The notes: generated by a model from the sequence alone, not told the origin. A stretch of 16,578 bases of DNA from Subdoligranulum variabile (GCA_003343905.1 QAKI01000047.1:1-16578), one strand, 5' to 3'; shown: positions 1 to 7,719, numbered from the stretch's first letter. A program made the numbers and translations.

Positions 1-1035
<1,035 letters not shown>

Positions 1036-1055
1036 TTTTGTAAAAGATACCCAAG

Positions 1056-1095
1056 GCAAAGGCCGCCGCCCGGCAACACCGGCGGCGGCCCTTGC
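1056..1095 (+). other. Strong hairpin in the dnaK-dnaJ gap
   Basis: A perfect 10-bp G+C stem (1061-1070 with 1081-1090) has a 10-nt loop. It extends by four more pairs (1056-1059 with 1092-1095) across one mismatch. No T-run follows, so it is not a standard intrinsic terminator. It may instead be a processing or stability element at the 3' end of dnaK mRNA, or a weak attenuator between dnaK and dnaJ. A second smaller inverted repeat (1103-1109 with 1122-1128) lies just downstream. Confidence 0.6.
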
Positions 1096-1202
1096 GGGGT
1101 TAGCAGGGGAGCGCAGACTACCCCCTGCGGGAGTATGCAGACCCATGAGCGCGAAGCGGGCGGCAGCGCCGCGCCCCGCGCAGCATAGAGGGGATTGATT
1201 CT

Positions 1203-2375
1203 ATGGCAGAAAAACGTGATTACTACGAGGTGCTGGGCCTTGGCAAAAACGCCACCGAAGCCGAGATCAAAAGCGCCTACCGCAAGCTGGCCAAAAAGTA
1301 CCACCCCGACCTGAACCCCGGCGACAAGACTGCCGAGGAAAAGTTCAAGGAGGTCAATGAGGCCAACGACGTCCTTTCGGACCCGGAAAAACGCAAACGC
1401 TACGACCAGTTCGGCTTTGCCGGGGTGGACCCCAACTACGGGGCCGGCCAGCCCGGCGGCGGTTTCGGCGGCGGGTTTGGCGCCGGCGGCGTCGACCTGG
1501 GCGATCTGTTCGGGGACCTGTTCGGCGGCAGCTTCGGCGGTTTCGGCGGGTTTGGCGGCGCCTCCCGCTCCAACCCCAACGCGCCGCGCAAGGGCCACGA
1601 TATCCAGGCCAGCGTGATCCTGACTTTTGAGGAAGCGGCCCACGGCTGCACCAAAAAGGTCACGCTGAACCGGCAGCAGACCTGCCCGGACTGCCACGGC
1701 AACGGCTGTGCCCCCGGCACCAGCCCCGAGACCTGCACCCAGTGCGGCGGCCGCGGCTATGTGGTGACCCAGCAGCGCACGCCCTTTGGCGTGATGCAGA
1801 GCCAGCAGCCCTGCCCGCACTGCGGCGGCCGCGGCACCATCATCAAGAACCCCTGCAAGACCTGCCGGGGCACCGGCAAGACCAACGCGCGCAAAACGCT
1901 GGAAGTCAAGATCCCTGCGGGTATCGACGACGACCAGAACATCGCGCTGCGCGGTCAGGGCGACGCGGGCAGCAACGGCGGCCCTGCGGGCGACGTGATC
2001 GTGCATGTCAGTGTCAAGCAGGACGCGGTGTTTGAGCGCGACGGCTACGATGTGTATGTCCGCGTGCCCATCACCTATTCCCAGGCGGTCCTGGGGGCCG
2101 AGATCGAAGTCCCGACCGTGGACGGCAAGGTGGCCCAGCGCGTGCCGGAAGGCACCCAGAGCGGCACCAAGTTCCGCCTGCGCGGCCAGGGCATCCAGTA
2201 CCTCAACGGGCGCGGCCGCGGCGACCAGTATGTGATCGTCGAGGTGGAGATCCCGAAAAAGCTCAACCGCACCCAGCGCGAGGCGCTGAAAGCCTTTGAG
2301 GAAAGCCTCAAGGATGAAAATTACGAGAAGCGCAAGGGCTTCTTCAAGAACCTGCGCGACCGCTTTACATCCTGA
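1203..2375 (+). CDS. dnaJ: Chaperone protein DnaJ (Hsp40, type I)
   Basis: Co-chaperone that delivers substrates to DnaK and stimulates its ATPase. It is 390 residues with the full type I layout. The J domain spans about 5-70 with the essential HPD at 34-36. A Gly/Phe-rich region runs about 77-120. The zinc-binding domain has four CxxCxGxG repeats with cysteine pairs at 161/164, 178/181, 204/207 and 218/221. The C-terminal peptide-binding domain follows. The ATG has an AGAGGGG ribosome binding site about 9 nt upstream. It is probably co-transcribed with dnaK, though the structured 167-bp gap could modulate this. An intrinsic terminator follows directly. Nothing is missing from the protein. 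Confidence 0.98.
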   Translation: MAEKRDYYEVLGLGKNATEAEIKSAYRKLAKKYHPDLNPGDKTAEEKFKEVNEANDVLSDPEKRKRYDQFGFAGVDPNYGAGQPGGGFGGGFGAGGVDLGDLFGDLFGGSFGGFGGFGGASRSNPNAPRKGHDIQASVILTFEEAAHGCTKKVTLNRQQTCPDCHGNGCAPGTSPETCTQCGGRGYVVTQQRTPFGVMQSQQPCPHCGGRGTIIKNPCKTCRGTGKTNARKTLEVKIPAGIDDDQNIALRGQGDAGSNGGPAGDVIVHVSVKQDAVFERDGYDVYVRVPITYSQAVLGAEIEVPTVDGKVAQRVPEGTQSGTKFRLRGQGIQYLNGRGRGDQYVIVEVEIPKKLNRTQREALKAFEESLKDENYEKRKGFFKNLRDRFTS

Positions 2376-2385
2376 AAACAAAACA

Positions 2386-2419
2386 GGGGACCGACCCGTC
2401 CGGGCCGGTCCCTTTTTTT
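2386..2419 (+). terminator. Intrinsic terminator of dnaJ
   Basis: A 7-bp stem (2387-2393 with 2406-2412) continues after one mismatch into a CCCG/CGGG stem. Seven T residues follow at 2413-2419. It lies 11 bp after the dnaJ stop. Confidence 0.92.
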
Positions 2420-2455
2420 GCCCCTGCCGCCCGGCAGGGCTTTGGATTCCGGCAC

Positions 2456-2492
2456 AGAAAAAGCCCGGCCTTGACAGGCCGGGCTTTTTTGT
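2456..2492 (-). terminator. Bidirectional terminator between dnaJ and the rpsF operon
   Basis: A long stem pairs 2458-2470 with 2477-2489 around loop TTGACA, with an A-run on one side and a T-run on the other. It can therefore stop transcription in both directions. It lies just downstream of rpsR and is probably the main terminator of the minus-strand ribosomal operon, as well as a second stop behind dnaJ. Confidence 0.9.
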
Positions 2493-2513
2493 GCATACTG
2501 GATGCCGCAGCGA

Positions 2514-2756
2514 TCAATCGCTCACGTAGGGCATCAGCGCCATATAACGGGCACGCTTGATGGCGACCGTCAGCTCACGCTGATGGAACGCGCAGGTGCC
2601 GGTCACACGGCGGGGAATGATCTTGGCGCGCTCGCTCACGTACTTGCGCAGGCGGGGCAGATCCTTGTAATCAATGTGCTCAACGCGATCGACGCAGAAG
2701 CTGCAAACCTTCTTGCGGCCGCGATGCATCGGGCGGGAAGAACGATCCATAGCCAT
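2514..2756 (-). CDS. rpsR: 30S ribosomal protein S18
   Basis: Small-subunit protein that pairs with S6 on the central domain of 16S rRNA. It is 80 residues, a normal length, with the conserved KVCSFC, LRKYVSERAKIIPRR and TGTCAFHQREL blocks. Cys18, Cys21, Cys55 and His58 form a complete metal-ligand set, so this is the zinc-binding form rather than the cysteine-free form. The start is set by an AAGGAGGT site just upstream. It is the last gene of rpsF-ssb-rpsR, starting 37 bp after the ssb stop, and is followed by a terminator. Confidence 0.98.
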   Translation of the reverse strand: MAMDRSSRPMHRGRKKVCSFCVDRVEHIDYKDLPRLRKYVSERAKIIPRRVTGTCAFHQRELTVAIKRARYMALMPYVSD

Positions 2757-2793
2757 TGTGGCAACCTCCTTGTTGGAATTTTACGATCAATTA

Positions 2794-3273
2794 TCAGAAC
2801 GGCAGGTCGCCCTCGTCCTCGATTAGTGCAAAGTCGTCGTTGCTGCCGGCGGAATAGCTCGGCGCGGGCGCCTGCTGCATAGCGGGACGTTCGGCGGGGT
2901 CTGCCATGGGCGCGCCATAGCTGGGGGCGCCCATGCCGGGTGCGGCGTTGGAGGACTTGGGACCGGCGAAGTTGACGTTGTTGGCCACGATCTCAATGGC
3001 GGTGCGGTTGTTCCCGGTTTTGTCCTGGTAGGACCGGCTCTGCAGACGGCCGTCAACGACGATCAGCGAACCTTTCTGGAAATACTTGCACACAAATTCC
3101 GCCGTGCGGTCCCACGCGACGACATCGAACCAGTCAGCCTGGTTCTGCCCGTTGGCATCGCGGCGGCCGCGGTCGCATGCAATGCGAAACGACGCCACGT
3201 TTTTGCCGGTCGTGGTCTGGCGGAGCTCCGGGTCGCGCGCAAGGCGGCCCATAATTGCAACAACATTCAGCAT
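2794..3273 (-). CDS. ssb: Single-stranded DNA-binding protein
   Basis: Binds and protects single-stranded DNA in replication, repair and recombination. It is 159 residues: an N-terminal OB fold (about 1-105, beginning MLNVVAIMGRLARDPELR and including WFDVVAWDRTAEFV), a low-complexity Pro/Ala/Met/Gly linker (about 106-145), and the acidic protein-interaction tail ending EDEGDLPF. The start has AAGGAG upstream, overlapping the end of rpsF, which stops 13 bp before. Its place between rpsF and rpsR is the conserved bacterial arrangement and marks it as the housekeeping SSB rather than a phage or plasmid copy. Confidence 0.97.
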   Translation of the reverse strand: MLNVVAIMGRLARDPELRQTTTGKNVASFRIACDRGRRDANGQNQADWFDVVAWDRTAEFVCKYFQKGSLIVVDGRLQSRSYQDKTGNNRTAIEIVANNVNFAGPKSSNAAPGMGAPSYGAPMADPAERPAMQQAPAPSYSAGSNDDFALIEDEGDLPF

Positions 3274-3286
3274 TTCGGTCTACTCC

Positions 3287-3571
3287 TTACTCCTCTTCAG
3301 CAACGATGATGCTGCGAAGAACGCCTTCCGTGATCTTGTAGATACGGTCCAGCTCGGCCGGGAAATCGGGCTCGCTGGTGAACTTGATCACCGTGTACAC
3401 ACCTTCGGTCTCATCGTTGATGGGATAGGCGAGACGCTTCTTGCCCCAATCATCAACAGAATCGATCGTACCATTCGCGGCGATGAGGTTCTTGAACTTG
3501 TTCACCAGAGCGGTGGAAGCCTCCTCATCCAGGGTAGCGGTGGTAACCATCATGGTTTCGTACTTAGCCAT
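3287..3571 (-). CDS. rpsF: 30S ribosomal protein S6
   Basis: Primary partner of S18 in the 30S platform. It is 94 residues, beginning MAKYETMMV, with the family's WGKKRLAYPINDETEGVYTVIKF core and an acidic EEE end. An upstream in-frame start at 3646 would add 25 residues, but the AGGAGGT site at about 3582-3588 fits only the start at 3571, and that start gives the normal family length. It is first in the rpsF-ssb-rpsR operon, behind a perfect consensus promoter and a leader with two hairpins. Confidence 0.97.
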   Translation of the reverse strand: MAKYETMMVTTATLDEEASTALVNKFKNLIAANGTIDSVDDWGKKRLAYPINDETEGVYTVIKFTSEPDFPAELDRIYKITEGVLRSIIVAEEE

Positions 3572-3600
3572 ATTCTGTGCACCTCCTTTTGGACGTATGG

Positions 3601-3647
3601 CCCTTTGCCCACGCAAAGGGCAAGGATTTTGTGTGCCGTTCGGCACA
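3601..3647 (-). promoter_or_regulatory. Structured leader of rpsF mRNA, candidate S6:S18 autoregulatory site
   Basis: Two inverted repeats lie between the probable transcription start (about 3648) and the rpsF ribosome binding site. One is a 7-bp stem 3632-3638 with 3641-3647, containing CCG next to its tip. The other is an 8- to 9-bp stem 3601-3608 with 3613-3620. rpsF leaders in many bacteria bind the S6:S18 complex through a CCG-containing structure. The position and the CCG fit, but I could not confirm the consensus fold. Confidence 0.45.
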
Positions 3648-3654
3648 GCAACTT

Positions 3655-3683
3655 ATTATAGCAAGCCGTTCACGCTTTGTCAA
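3655..3683 (-). promoter_or_regulatory. Consensus sigma-A promoter of rpsF-ssb-rpsR
   Basis: On the minus strand the -35 is TTGACA (3678-3683) and the -10 is TATAAT (3655-3660), separated by exactly 17 bp. Both boxes match consensus perfectly, as expected for a highly expressed ribosomal operon. Confidence 0.93.
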
Positions 3684-3737
3684 GGGCTGCGGCTGTTTTT
3701 TCTGCGGTGCATGAGCAAAAAGCGCGCGGCGCGGCGG

Positions 3738-3766
3738 TTGCGCGCCGGGGCGTTTCGTGGTACGAT
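3738..3766 (+). promoter_or_regulatory. Candidate promoter of the AEC transporter gene
   Basis: TTGCGC (3738-3743) and TACGAT (3761-3766) are 17 bp apart. They lie 54 bp before the GTG start and diverge from the rpsF promoter. The boxes are weaker than consensus. Confidence 0.55.
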
Positions 3767-3820
3767 ACAAAGGGCCGGGCCGGATGCTGCCGGGCGGCCG
3801 CTTTGCAGGGGGGATGGAAT

Positions 3821-4759
3821 GTGGAAAATCTGATCTTCAGCCTGAACGCCACGCTGCCGGTGTTCCTGGTCATGGTGGCGGGCGGCGTGCTGGGACGGCT
3901 GGGCTTTTTGCCGCCGGCGTTCTGCAAGGCGGCCGACAAGCTGACCTTCAAGATCACGCTGCCCGTCATGCTGTTTCTGGACATGGCCGGGGTGGATATG
4001 CGGCGGGACTTTGAACCCCGGTTCGTTTTGTTCTGCGCCGGGGCCACGCTGGCGGGCATCCTGGCCGTGTGGGGACTGGCGAAGCTGCTCATGCGGGACA
4101 AGGCCGTCGTGGGCGAGTTCGTGCAGGCGGCCTACCGCAGCAGCGCGGCGGTGCTGGGGGTGGCTTTCATCCAGAATATGTACGGCGAGGCCGGCATGGC
4201 CCCGCTGATGATCCTGGGCAGCGTGCCGCTGTTCAATATCTTCGCGGTGCTGATCCTGATGCTGGAATCACCCCAGCACCGCGCGCCGGGCCCGGCCCAG
4301 CTTCTGCGCGGCGTCGTCACCAACCCCATCCTGCTGGGCATCGCGGCGGGCACGGTGTTCAGCCTGCTGCCGGTGGAACTGCCCGCCATCGCGGAAAAAA
4401 CGCTGACCAGCCTTTCCTCGCTGACCACGCCGCTGGCGCTGCTCTCCATCGGCGCGGGGTTCGAGGGCGCCAAAGCCATCCAAAAGGCCGGGCCGACGGT
4501 GGCCGCCGCCCTCATCAAGACGGTGGGGCTTTCGCTGGTGTTCATCCCCTGCGCGGTGGCGCTGGGGTTCCGCCAGCAGGAACTGGTGGCGCTGCTCATC
4601 ATGCTGGGCAGCCCCACGACGCCCAGCGCCTATGTCATGGCCCGGAACATGGGGCACGAAGGCGTGCTCACGGCCAGCGCGGTGGCTCTCACCACGCTGC
4701 TTTCGGCCCTGACGCTGACGGGCTGGATCTTCGTGCTGCGCAGCGGCGGCTGGCTGTAG
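3821..4759 (+). CDS. AEC-family transporter (auxin efflux carrier fold)
   Basis: A polytopic inner-membrane protein of 312 residues, the usual length for this family. It has about ten hydrophobic segments in two repeats and typical motifs: an N-terminal LPVFLVMVAGGVLGRLGF, KLTFKITLPVMLFLDMA, and a C-terminal half with LGSPTTPSAYVMARNMG. Family members export or exchange small organic acids and similar anions; the substrate here cannot be read from sequence. The start is taken as GTG 3821 because AGGGGGGA lies 6 nt upstream. Starting further upstream (3677) would add 48 residues of non-membrane sequence without a ribosome binding site. It appears to be a single-gene unit with its own candidate promoter, converging on the ABC operon across a shared terminator. 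Confidence 0.9.
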   Translation: MENLIFSLNATLPVFLVMVAGGVLGRLGFLPPAFCKAADKLTFKITLPVMLFLDMAGVDMRRDFEPRFVLFCAGATLAGILAVWGLAKLLMRDKAVVGEFVQAAYRSSAAVLGVAFIQNMYGEAGMAPLMILGSVPLFNIFAVLILMLESPQHRAPGPAQLLRGVVTNPILLGIAAGTVFSLLPVELPAIAEKTLTSLSSLTTPLALLSIGAGFEGAKAIQKAGPTVAAALIKTVGLSLVFIPCAVALGFRQQELVALLIMLGSPTTPSAYVMARNMGHEGVLTASAVALTTLLSALTLTGWIFVLRSGGWL

Positions 4760-4764
4760 GACTG

Positions 4765-4798
4765 CAAAAAAGGCCGTCCCCCGCGGGGGACGGCCTTT
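4765..4798 (-). terminator. Terminator between the convergent AEC gene and ABC exporter operon
   Basis: A near-perfect stem pairs 4769-4782 with 4785-4798. On the minus strand it is followed by six T residues, so it is a good terminator for the ABC operon ending at 4806. On the plus strand only three T residues follow, so termination of the AEC transcript would be weaker. Confidence 0.85.
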
Positions 4799-4805
4799 GG
4801 TATGC

Positions 4806-5489
4806 TCAGAATTTTTTGGTGGTATAGATCCGGGTCGTGATGGCCCAACTGACAGCCAGGAACACCAGCGCCAGAAGTACCATCCCAAGGGAGGCCAACA
4901 GGCTGACCTGCATCTCGGAAAGGCCGCCGGAGAGCGCCGCGTTGCCCGCACCCTCCAGGGAATTGCTGAACTGGTCCTGGACGCTGTCCGGCAGCGCCAT
5001 CCAGATGGCCATGGGGATGAAGATCACGGCGAAAAGGGCGATCATCACCCAACTGCGGGCCTTGGCCGAACCGAACTTGTACGACAGGGGAATGGTCAGC
5101 GAATAGTAGAACACCGTGACCATGGACGCGGCGGCCAGCCCCAGCGCAACTTCGCCCGGCGTGGGGGCGGCTTCCCCGGGGATCAGCAGGGTCATCAGCG
5201 ACGCCAGCACGACGCCGATGGCGATGAAGAACAGCGTCAGCAGGTATTTGACGGCCACGATCTGCCCCGGCTTTACGGGCAGCGTTCGGGCGTAGGCGTC
5301 CCAGTGGCTGTTCTCGTCCATGGCGGTGGTGGTGGACGCATACATGCCCACCACGAAGATCAGGGCATAACTCAGGAAAGTCAGGTGGGTCAGTGCGGTG
5401 ATAAGACCGTAGAACACCAGCAGATACAGGAAGTTGAGCTTATAGCCGCTGACAATCAGCGACAGATCCTTGTAAAGCAAGCCTTTCAT
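4806..5489 (-). CDS. ABC-2 type transporter permease
   Basis: Membrane subunit of an ABC exporter, 227 residues with about six predicted membrane segments. It begins MKGLLYKDLSLI and has a DENSHWDAYARTLPVKPGQIV segment after the second helix, a hallmark of the ABC2_membrane_5 type found in the staphylococcal PmtB-like group. The start at 5489 is chosen because ATGA overlaps the stop of the ATPase gene by 4 bp and GGGAGGG lies upstream; the longer frame from 5546 would lie inside the ATPase gene. It is the last gene of the regulator-ATPase-permease operon. The substrate is unknown. Relatives export amphipathic peptides, lantibiotics or bacitracin-like drugs. Confidence 0.88.
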   Translation of the reverse strand: MKGLLYKDLSLIVSGYKLNFLYLLVFYGLITALTHLTFLSYALIFVVGMYASTTTAMDENSHWDAYARTLPVKPGQIVAVKYLLTLFFIAIGVVLASLMTLLIPGEAAPTPGEVALGLAAASMVTVFYYSLTIPLSYKFGSAKARSWVMIALFAVIFIPMAIWMALPDSVQDQFSNSLEGAGNAALSGGLSEMQVSLLASLGMVLLALVFLAVSWAITTRIYTTKKF

Positions 5490-6346
5490 TGCGCGTCCCT
5501 CCCGCTGTAATAGCGCATGATATCGTCGATGCCGGCCGGGTCGCATACCGCGCCGGGCAGCAGATGACGGACCGTTTCCCGCTGTTTGACAAGGGCCTCG
5601 CAGCCGAAGGCCCCCTCCCGCACGAAGACCACGCAGTCAGGCGGCAGCGTTTCCAGGTCGTGCCGGGCGCAGCGCAGCAGGCCGTATTCCTGCAGCAACG
5701 TGTCCTTATCCTCGTGGAACAGCAGTTGGCCGTGGTGCAGGTAGGCGATGGAGTCCGCCACCTGTTCCAGATCGCTGGTGATGTGGCTGCTCATCAGGAT
5801 GCTGTGCCGCTCGTCCTGGATGTACTCCAGGAACAGGTCCAGCATCTCGCCGCGCACCACCGGGTCCAGCCCGGCGGTGGCTTCGTCCAGCACCAGCAGT
5901 TCGGGGTCATGGGCCAGCGCCGTAGCCAGGCTCAGCTTCATCCGCATGCCGCGGCTGTAGGACTGTACTTTCTTTTTGGGGTCCAGCCCAAAGCGGTCCA
6001 GCATCCCGTCGAACCGGGCGGCGTCCCACTGTTCCCCAAAGATACCGGCCATGCTTTTGCCGATCTGCCGCGCCGTCAGGGTGCCGTAGAAGTAGGCATC
6101 CTCGAACACCACGCCGATCCGCCTGCGCTGGGCGGCGTCCGTGGGCTGGCCGCCCAGCAGCGTGACCTGCCCGACGTCCGGGCGGCTCACCCCGCACAGC
6201 AGCCGCAGCGTGGTGGTCTTGCCCGCGCCGTTTTCGCCCACCAGCCCCACGATCGTCCCGGCGGGAACGGTCAGGTCCAGGGGTCCCAGCTTGAAATCCC
6301 GGTAATGTTTCTGCACACCGTGCAGAACGACAGCTTCTTTCATCAT
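5486..6346 (-). CDS. ABC transporter ATP-binding protein, drug/peptide exporter type
   Basis: Cytoplasmic ATPase of 286 residues from the start chosen here. It has Walker A GENGAGKT (37-44), a Q-loop region with Glu in FED, signature SYSRGM (129-134), Walker B LLVLDE (150-155) followed by ATAGLDP (D-loop), and the switch His in SSHITSDLE (188). The order and the YSRGMRMKL signature fit the CcmA/BcrA-like exporters that pair with ABC-2 permeases. The start at 6346 follows GGGAGGG by 6 nt and lies 2 nt after the stop of the regulator gene; ATG 6343 and ATG 6361 are alternatives. The gene overlaps the permease by 4 bp, so the three genes are probably translationally coupled. Confidence 0.93.
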   Translation of the reverse strand: MMKEAVVLHGVQKHYRDFKLGPLDLTVPAGTIVGLVGENGAGKTTTLRLLCGVSRPDVGQVTLLGGQPTDAAQRRRIGVVFEDAYFYGTLTARQIGKSMAGIFGEQWDAARFDGMLDRFGLDPKKKVQSYSRGMRMKLSLATALAHDPELLVLDEATAGLDPVVRGEMLDLFLEYIQDERHSILMSSHITSDLEQVADSIAYLHHGQLLFHEDKDTLLQEYGLLRCARHDLETLPPDCVVFVREGAFGCEALVKQRETVRHLLPGAVCDPAGIDDIMRYYSGRDAQ

Positions 6347-6348
6347 CT

Positions 6349-6720
6349 TCAGCCCTCCCATAACAGGCGCAGCGTTTCGCTGACCTCGTCGTAGCCGATA
6401 CCGCCCAGCCGCGCGGCGTCTACCGCGTCCTGCAGGCAGCTTTCTACTTTTTTCAAATGTTCTTCACGCACCAGCGCAGGGTCCTGGGCGGCTACAAAGC
6501 TGCCCCGCCCCGGCTGGGTCACGATGAACCCGTCGGCTTCCAGGTCCTCGTAGGCGCGTTTGGTGGTGATGACGCTGATGCGCAGCTCCTTGGCCAAAAG
6601 CCGGATACTGGGCAGGGCGTCGCCTTCGTGCAACTGGCCGGACAGGATCTGTTCTTTGATCTGCCGCGTGATCTGCGCGTAGATCGGCTCCTGCCCGGTG
6701 TTGGAGATGTACAGCTCCAT
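6349..6720 (-). CDS. GntR-family transcriptional regulator, YtrA subfamily
   Basis: A 123-residue DNA-binding repressor-like protein. It has an N-terminal winged helix-turn-helix (about 11-77, including PIYAQITRQIKEQILSGQL, LPSIRLLAKELRIS and FIVTQPGRGSFVA) followed by only about 45 residues. The short C-terminal region without a large effector domain is typical of YtrA regulators, which usually control the adjacent ABC exporter. AAGGAGG precedes the ATG. It is the first gene of the operon and the likely repressor of its own promoter, where a 14-bp perfect palindrome covers the -10 box. The inducer is not predictable; in relatives it is often a cell-envelope antibiotic or the exported peptide. 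Confidence 0.93.
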   Translation of the reverse strand: MELYISNTGQEPIYAQITRQIKEQILSGQLHEGDALPSIRLLAKELRISVITTKRAYEDLEADGFIVTQPGRGSFVAAQDPALVREEHLKKVESCLQDAVDAARLGGIGYDEVSETLRLLWEG

Positions 6721-6760
6721 GGTGCTGCCTCCTTATCGTGTTTACTGTTCATATATGATG

Positions 6761-6780
6761 TACACAGTATATACTGTATA
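6761..6780. promoter_or_regulatory. Palindromic operator candidate for the YtrA-like regulator
   Basis: ACAGTATATACTGT (6764-6777) is a perfect 14-bp palindrome. It extends to a 20-bp palindrome (6761-6780) with one mismatched pair. It covers the -10 box of the operon promoter, so occupancy would block RNA polymerase. Position and symmetry suggest the dimeric GntR protein encoded just downstream as the ligand. Confidence 0.72.
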
Positions 6781-6794
6781 TACGCAGTTGTCAA
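6766..6794 (-). promoter_or_regulatory. Promoter of the regulator-ATPase-permease operon
   Basis: On the minus strand TTGACA (6789-6794) and TATACT (6766-6771) are 17 bp apart, about 45 bp before the regulator start. The -10 lies inside the palindromic operator. Confidence 0.88.
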
Positions 6795-6863
6795 TAGGGA
6801 AGCAAAAATTTTTTTCCGGGCGCAAAAACGGCCCTGTGTGCGCGGAAAAATTGCGCCCGGCTC

Positions 6864-6892
6864 TTTCCAACGGGCGCAGGAGATACTATAAT
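6864..6892 (+). promoter_or_regulatory. Candidate promoter of the short-chain dehydrogenase gene
   Basis: TTTCCA (6864-6869) and a perfect TATAAT (6887-6892) are 17 bp apart. The -10 overlaps the ATG at 6891. Transcription would then begin near 6899, after that ATG, which supports the downstream TTG 6924 as the real start. Copies of CGGGCGCA (6871-6878) and its complement (6852-6859) lie in and beside the promoter. Confidence 0.6.
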
Positions 6893-6923
6893 GGAAGCAA
6901 CATTTTGCTGGGAGGGATGCCCG

Positions 6924-7694
6924 TTGGCAAGCATCGTGATCGTAGGGGCAAACCGGGGGATCGGGTACTATCTGGTCAGGCGTCTGCTGGAATTGGGCCA
7001 TTCGGTCGCCGCGTTGGATGTGGAAACCGGCGCGCTGGAAGAACTGCGGCGGCAGCACCCCGAAACTCTGCTGCCCATTGCGGCGGACGCGCGGCAGGAA
7101 GAAAGCATCCGCGCAGGGGTGGAAAAAGCCGTGGAACGGTTCCATACCATCGACATTGCGGTACATAACGCCTGCCTGTGTACCTATGGAAGCGAGCCGG
7201 ACAGCAGCCTGGAGGTCTACCGCGCGGTGATGGACGTGAACTTTTTCGGCGCGCTGCGGCTGACGAAGGCCGTTCTGCCCTATATGCGGCAGGCGGGGGC
7301 CGGGCGGGTCATCTTCACAAGTTCCGGCGTGGGCGTCACGGGCTTTGCCAACATTTCGCCCTATGCGTCCACGAAAGGCGCGATCGAGTCGCTGGCAAAG
7401 TGCCTGACGATCGAAAACGAACCGTTCGGCATCACCTTCCACCTGTTTCACCCGCCGCTGACGGATACCGATTCGGCCCGCGGGCTGCCGGTCCCCGGGG
7501 AGTTCAAGGCAGACCCGCAGAAGGTGGGGTATGGGCTGGCGGACCATATCTGGTCGAAGAAGTTTGTGATCTGCCACTCTTTCCTGCAGGCGGTGCAGAT
7601 GAAGTTCTCTTACCGGCATCCGCTTTATATAGGAAGGATGATGACGAAAATGACCGCGCGGGCGGCCGCTGCCGGGGAAAAGCCGTCGGAATAA
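6924..7694 (+). CDS. Short-chain dehydrogenase/reductase (SDR, classical type)
   Basis: An NAD(P)-dependent oxidoreductase of 256 residues from TTG 6924. It has the cofactor loop GANRGIG (8-14), HNAC in place of the usual NNAG, catalytic Asn in DVNFFG (106), Ser in FTSSGVG (133/134), and the active-site YASTK (Tyr147, Lys151). An Asp at the end of the second strand (ALDVE) suggests NAD(H) rather than NADP(H). The substrate is unknown; the C-terminal part is not diagnostic. The start is debatable. ATG 6891 gives 11 more residues (267) with AGGAG about 8 nt upstream, but it overlaps a perfect -10 box. TTG 6924 has GGAGGG 7 nt upstream and yields an N-terminus typical of the family. The gene diverges from the ABC operon with no evident functional link. 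Confidence 0.88.
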   Translation: MASIVIVGANRGIGYYLVRRLLELGHSVAALDVETGALEELRRQHPETLLPIAADARQEESIRAGVEKAVERFHTIDIAVHNACLCTYGSEPDSSLEVYRAVMDVNFFGALRLTKAVLPYMRQAGAGRVIFTSSGVGVTGFANISPYASTKGAIESLAKCLTIENEPFGITFHLFHPPLTDTDSARGLPVPGEFKADPQKVGYGLADHIWSKKFVICHSFLQAVQMKFSYRHPLYIGRMMTKMTARAAAAGEKPSE

Positions 7695-7719
7695 AAAAAG
7701 CCCCGGCGGGCTGCCGGGG
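7693..7719 (-). terminator. Terminator-like hairpin after the dehydrogenase gene
   Basis: The stem pairs 7701-7707 with 7713-7719 around a 5-nt loop. On the minus strand it is followed by seven T residues, so it works best against transcripts coming from the tRNA-Lys side. On the plus strand no T-run follows, so the end of the dehydrogenase transcript is unclear. Confidence 0.6.

Noticed and set aside
1036..1202. CIRCE/HrcA heat-shock operator in the dnaK-dnaJ gap
   Set aside because: The TTAGCACTC-N9-GAGTGCTAA consensus is absent. The inverted repeats present are unrelated G+C stems.
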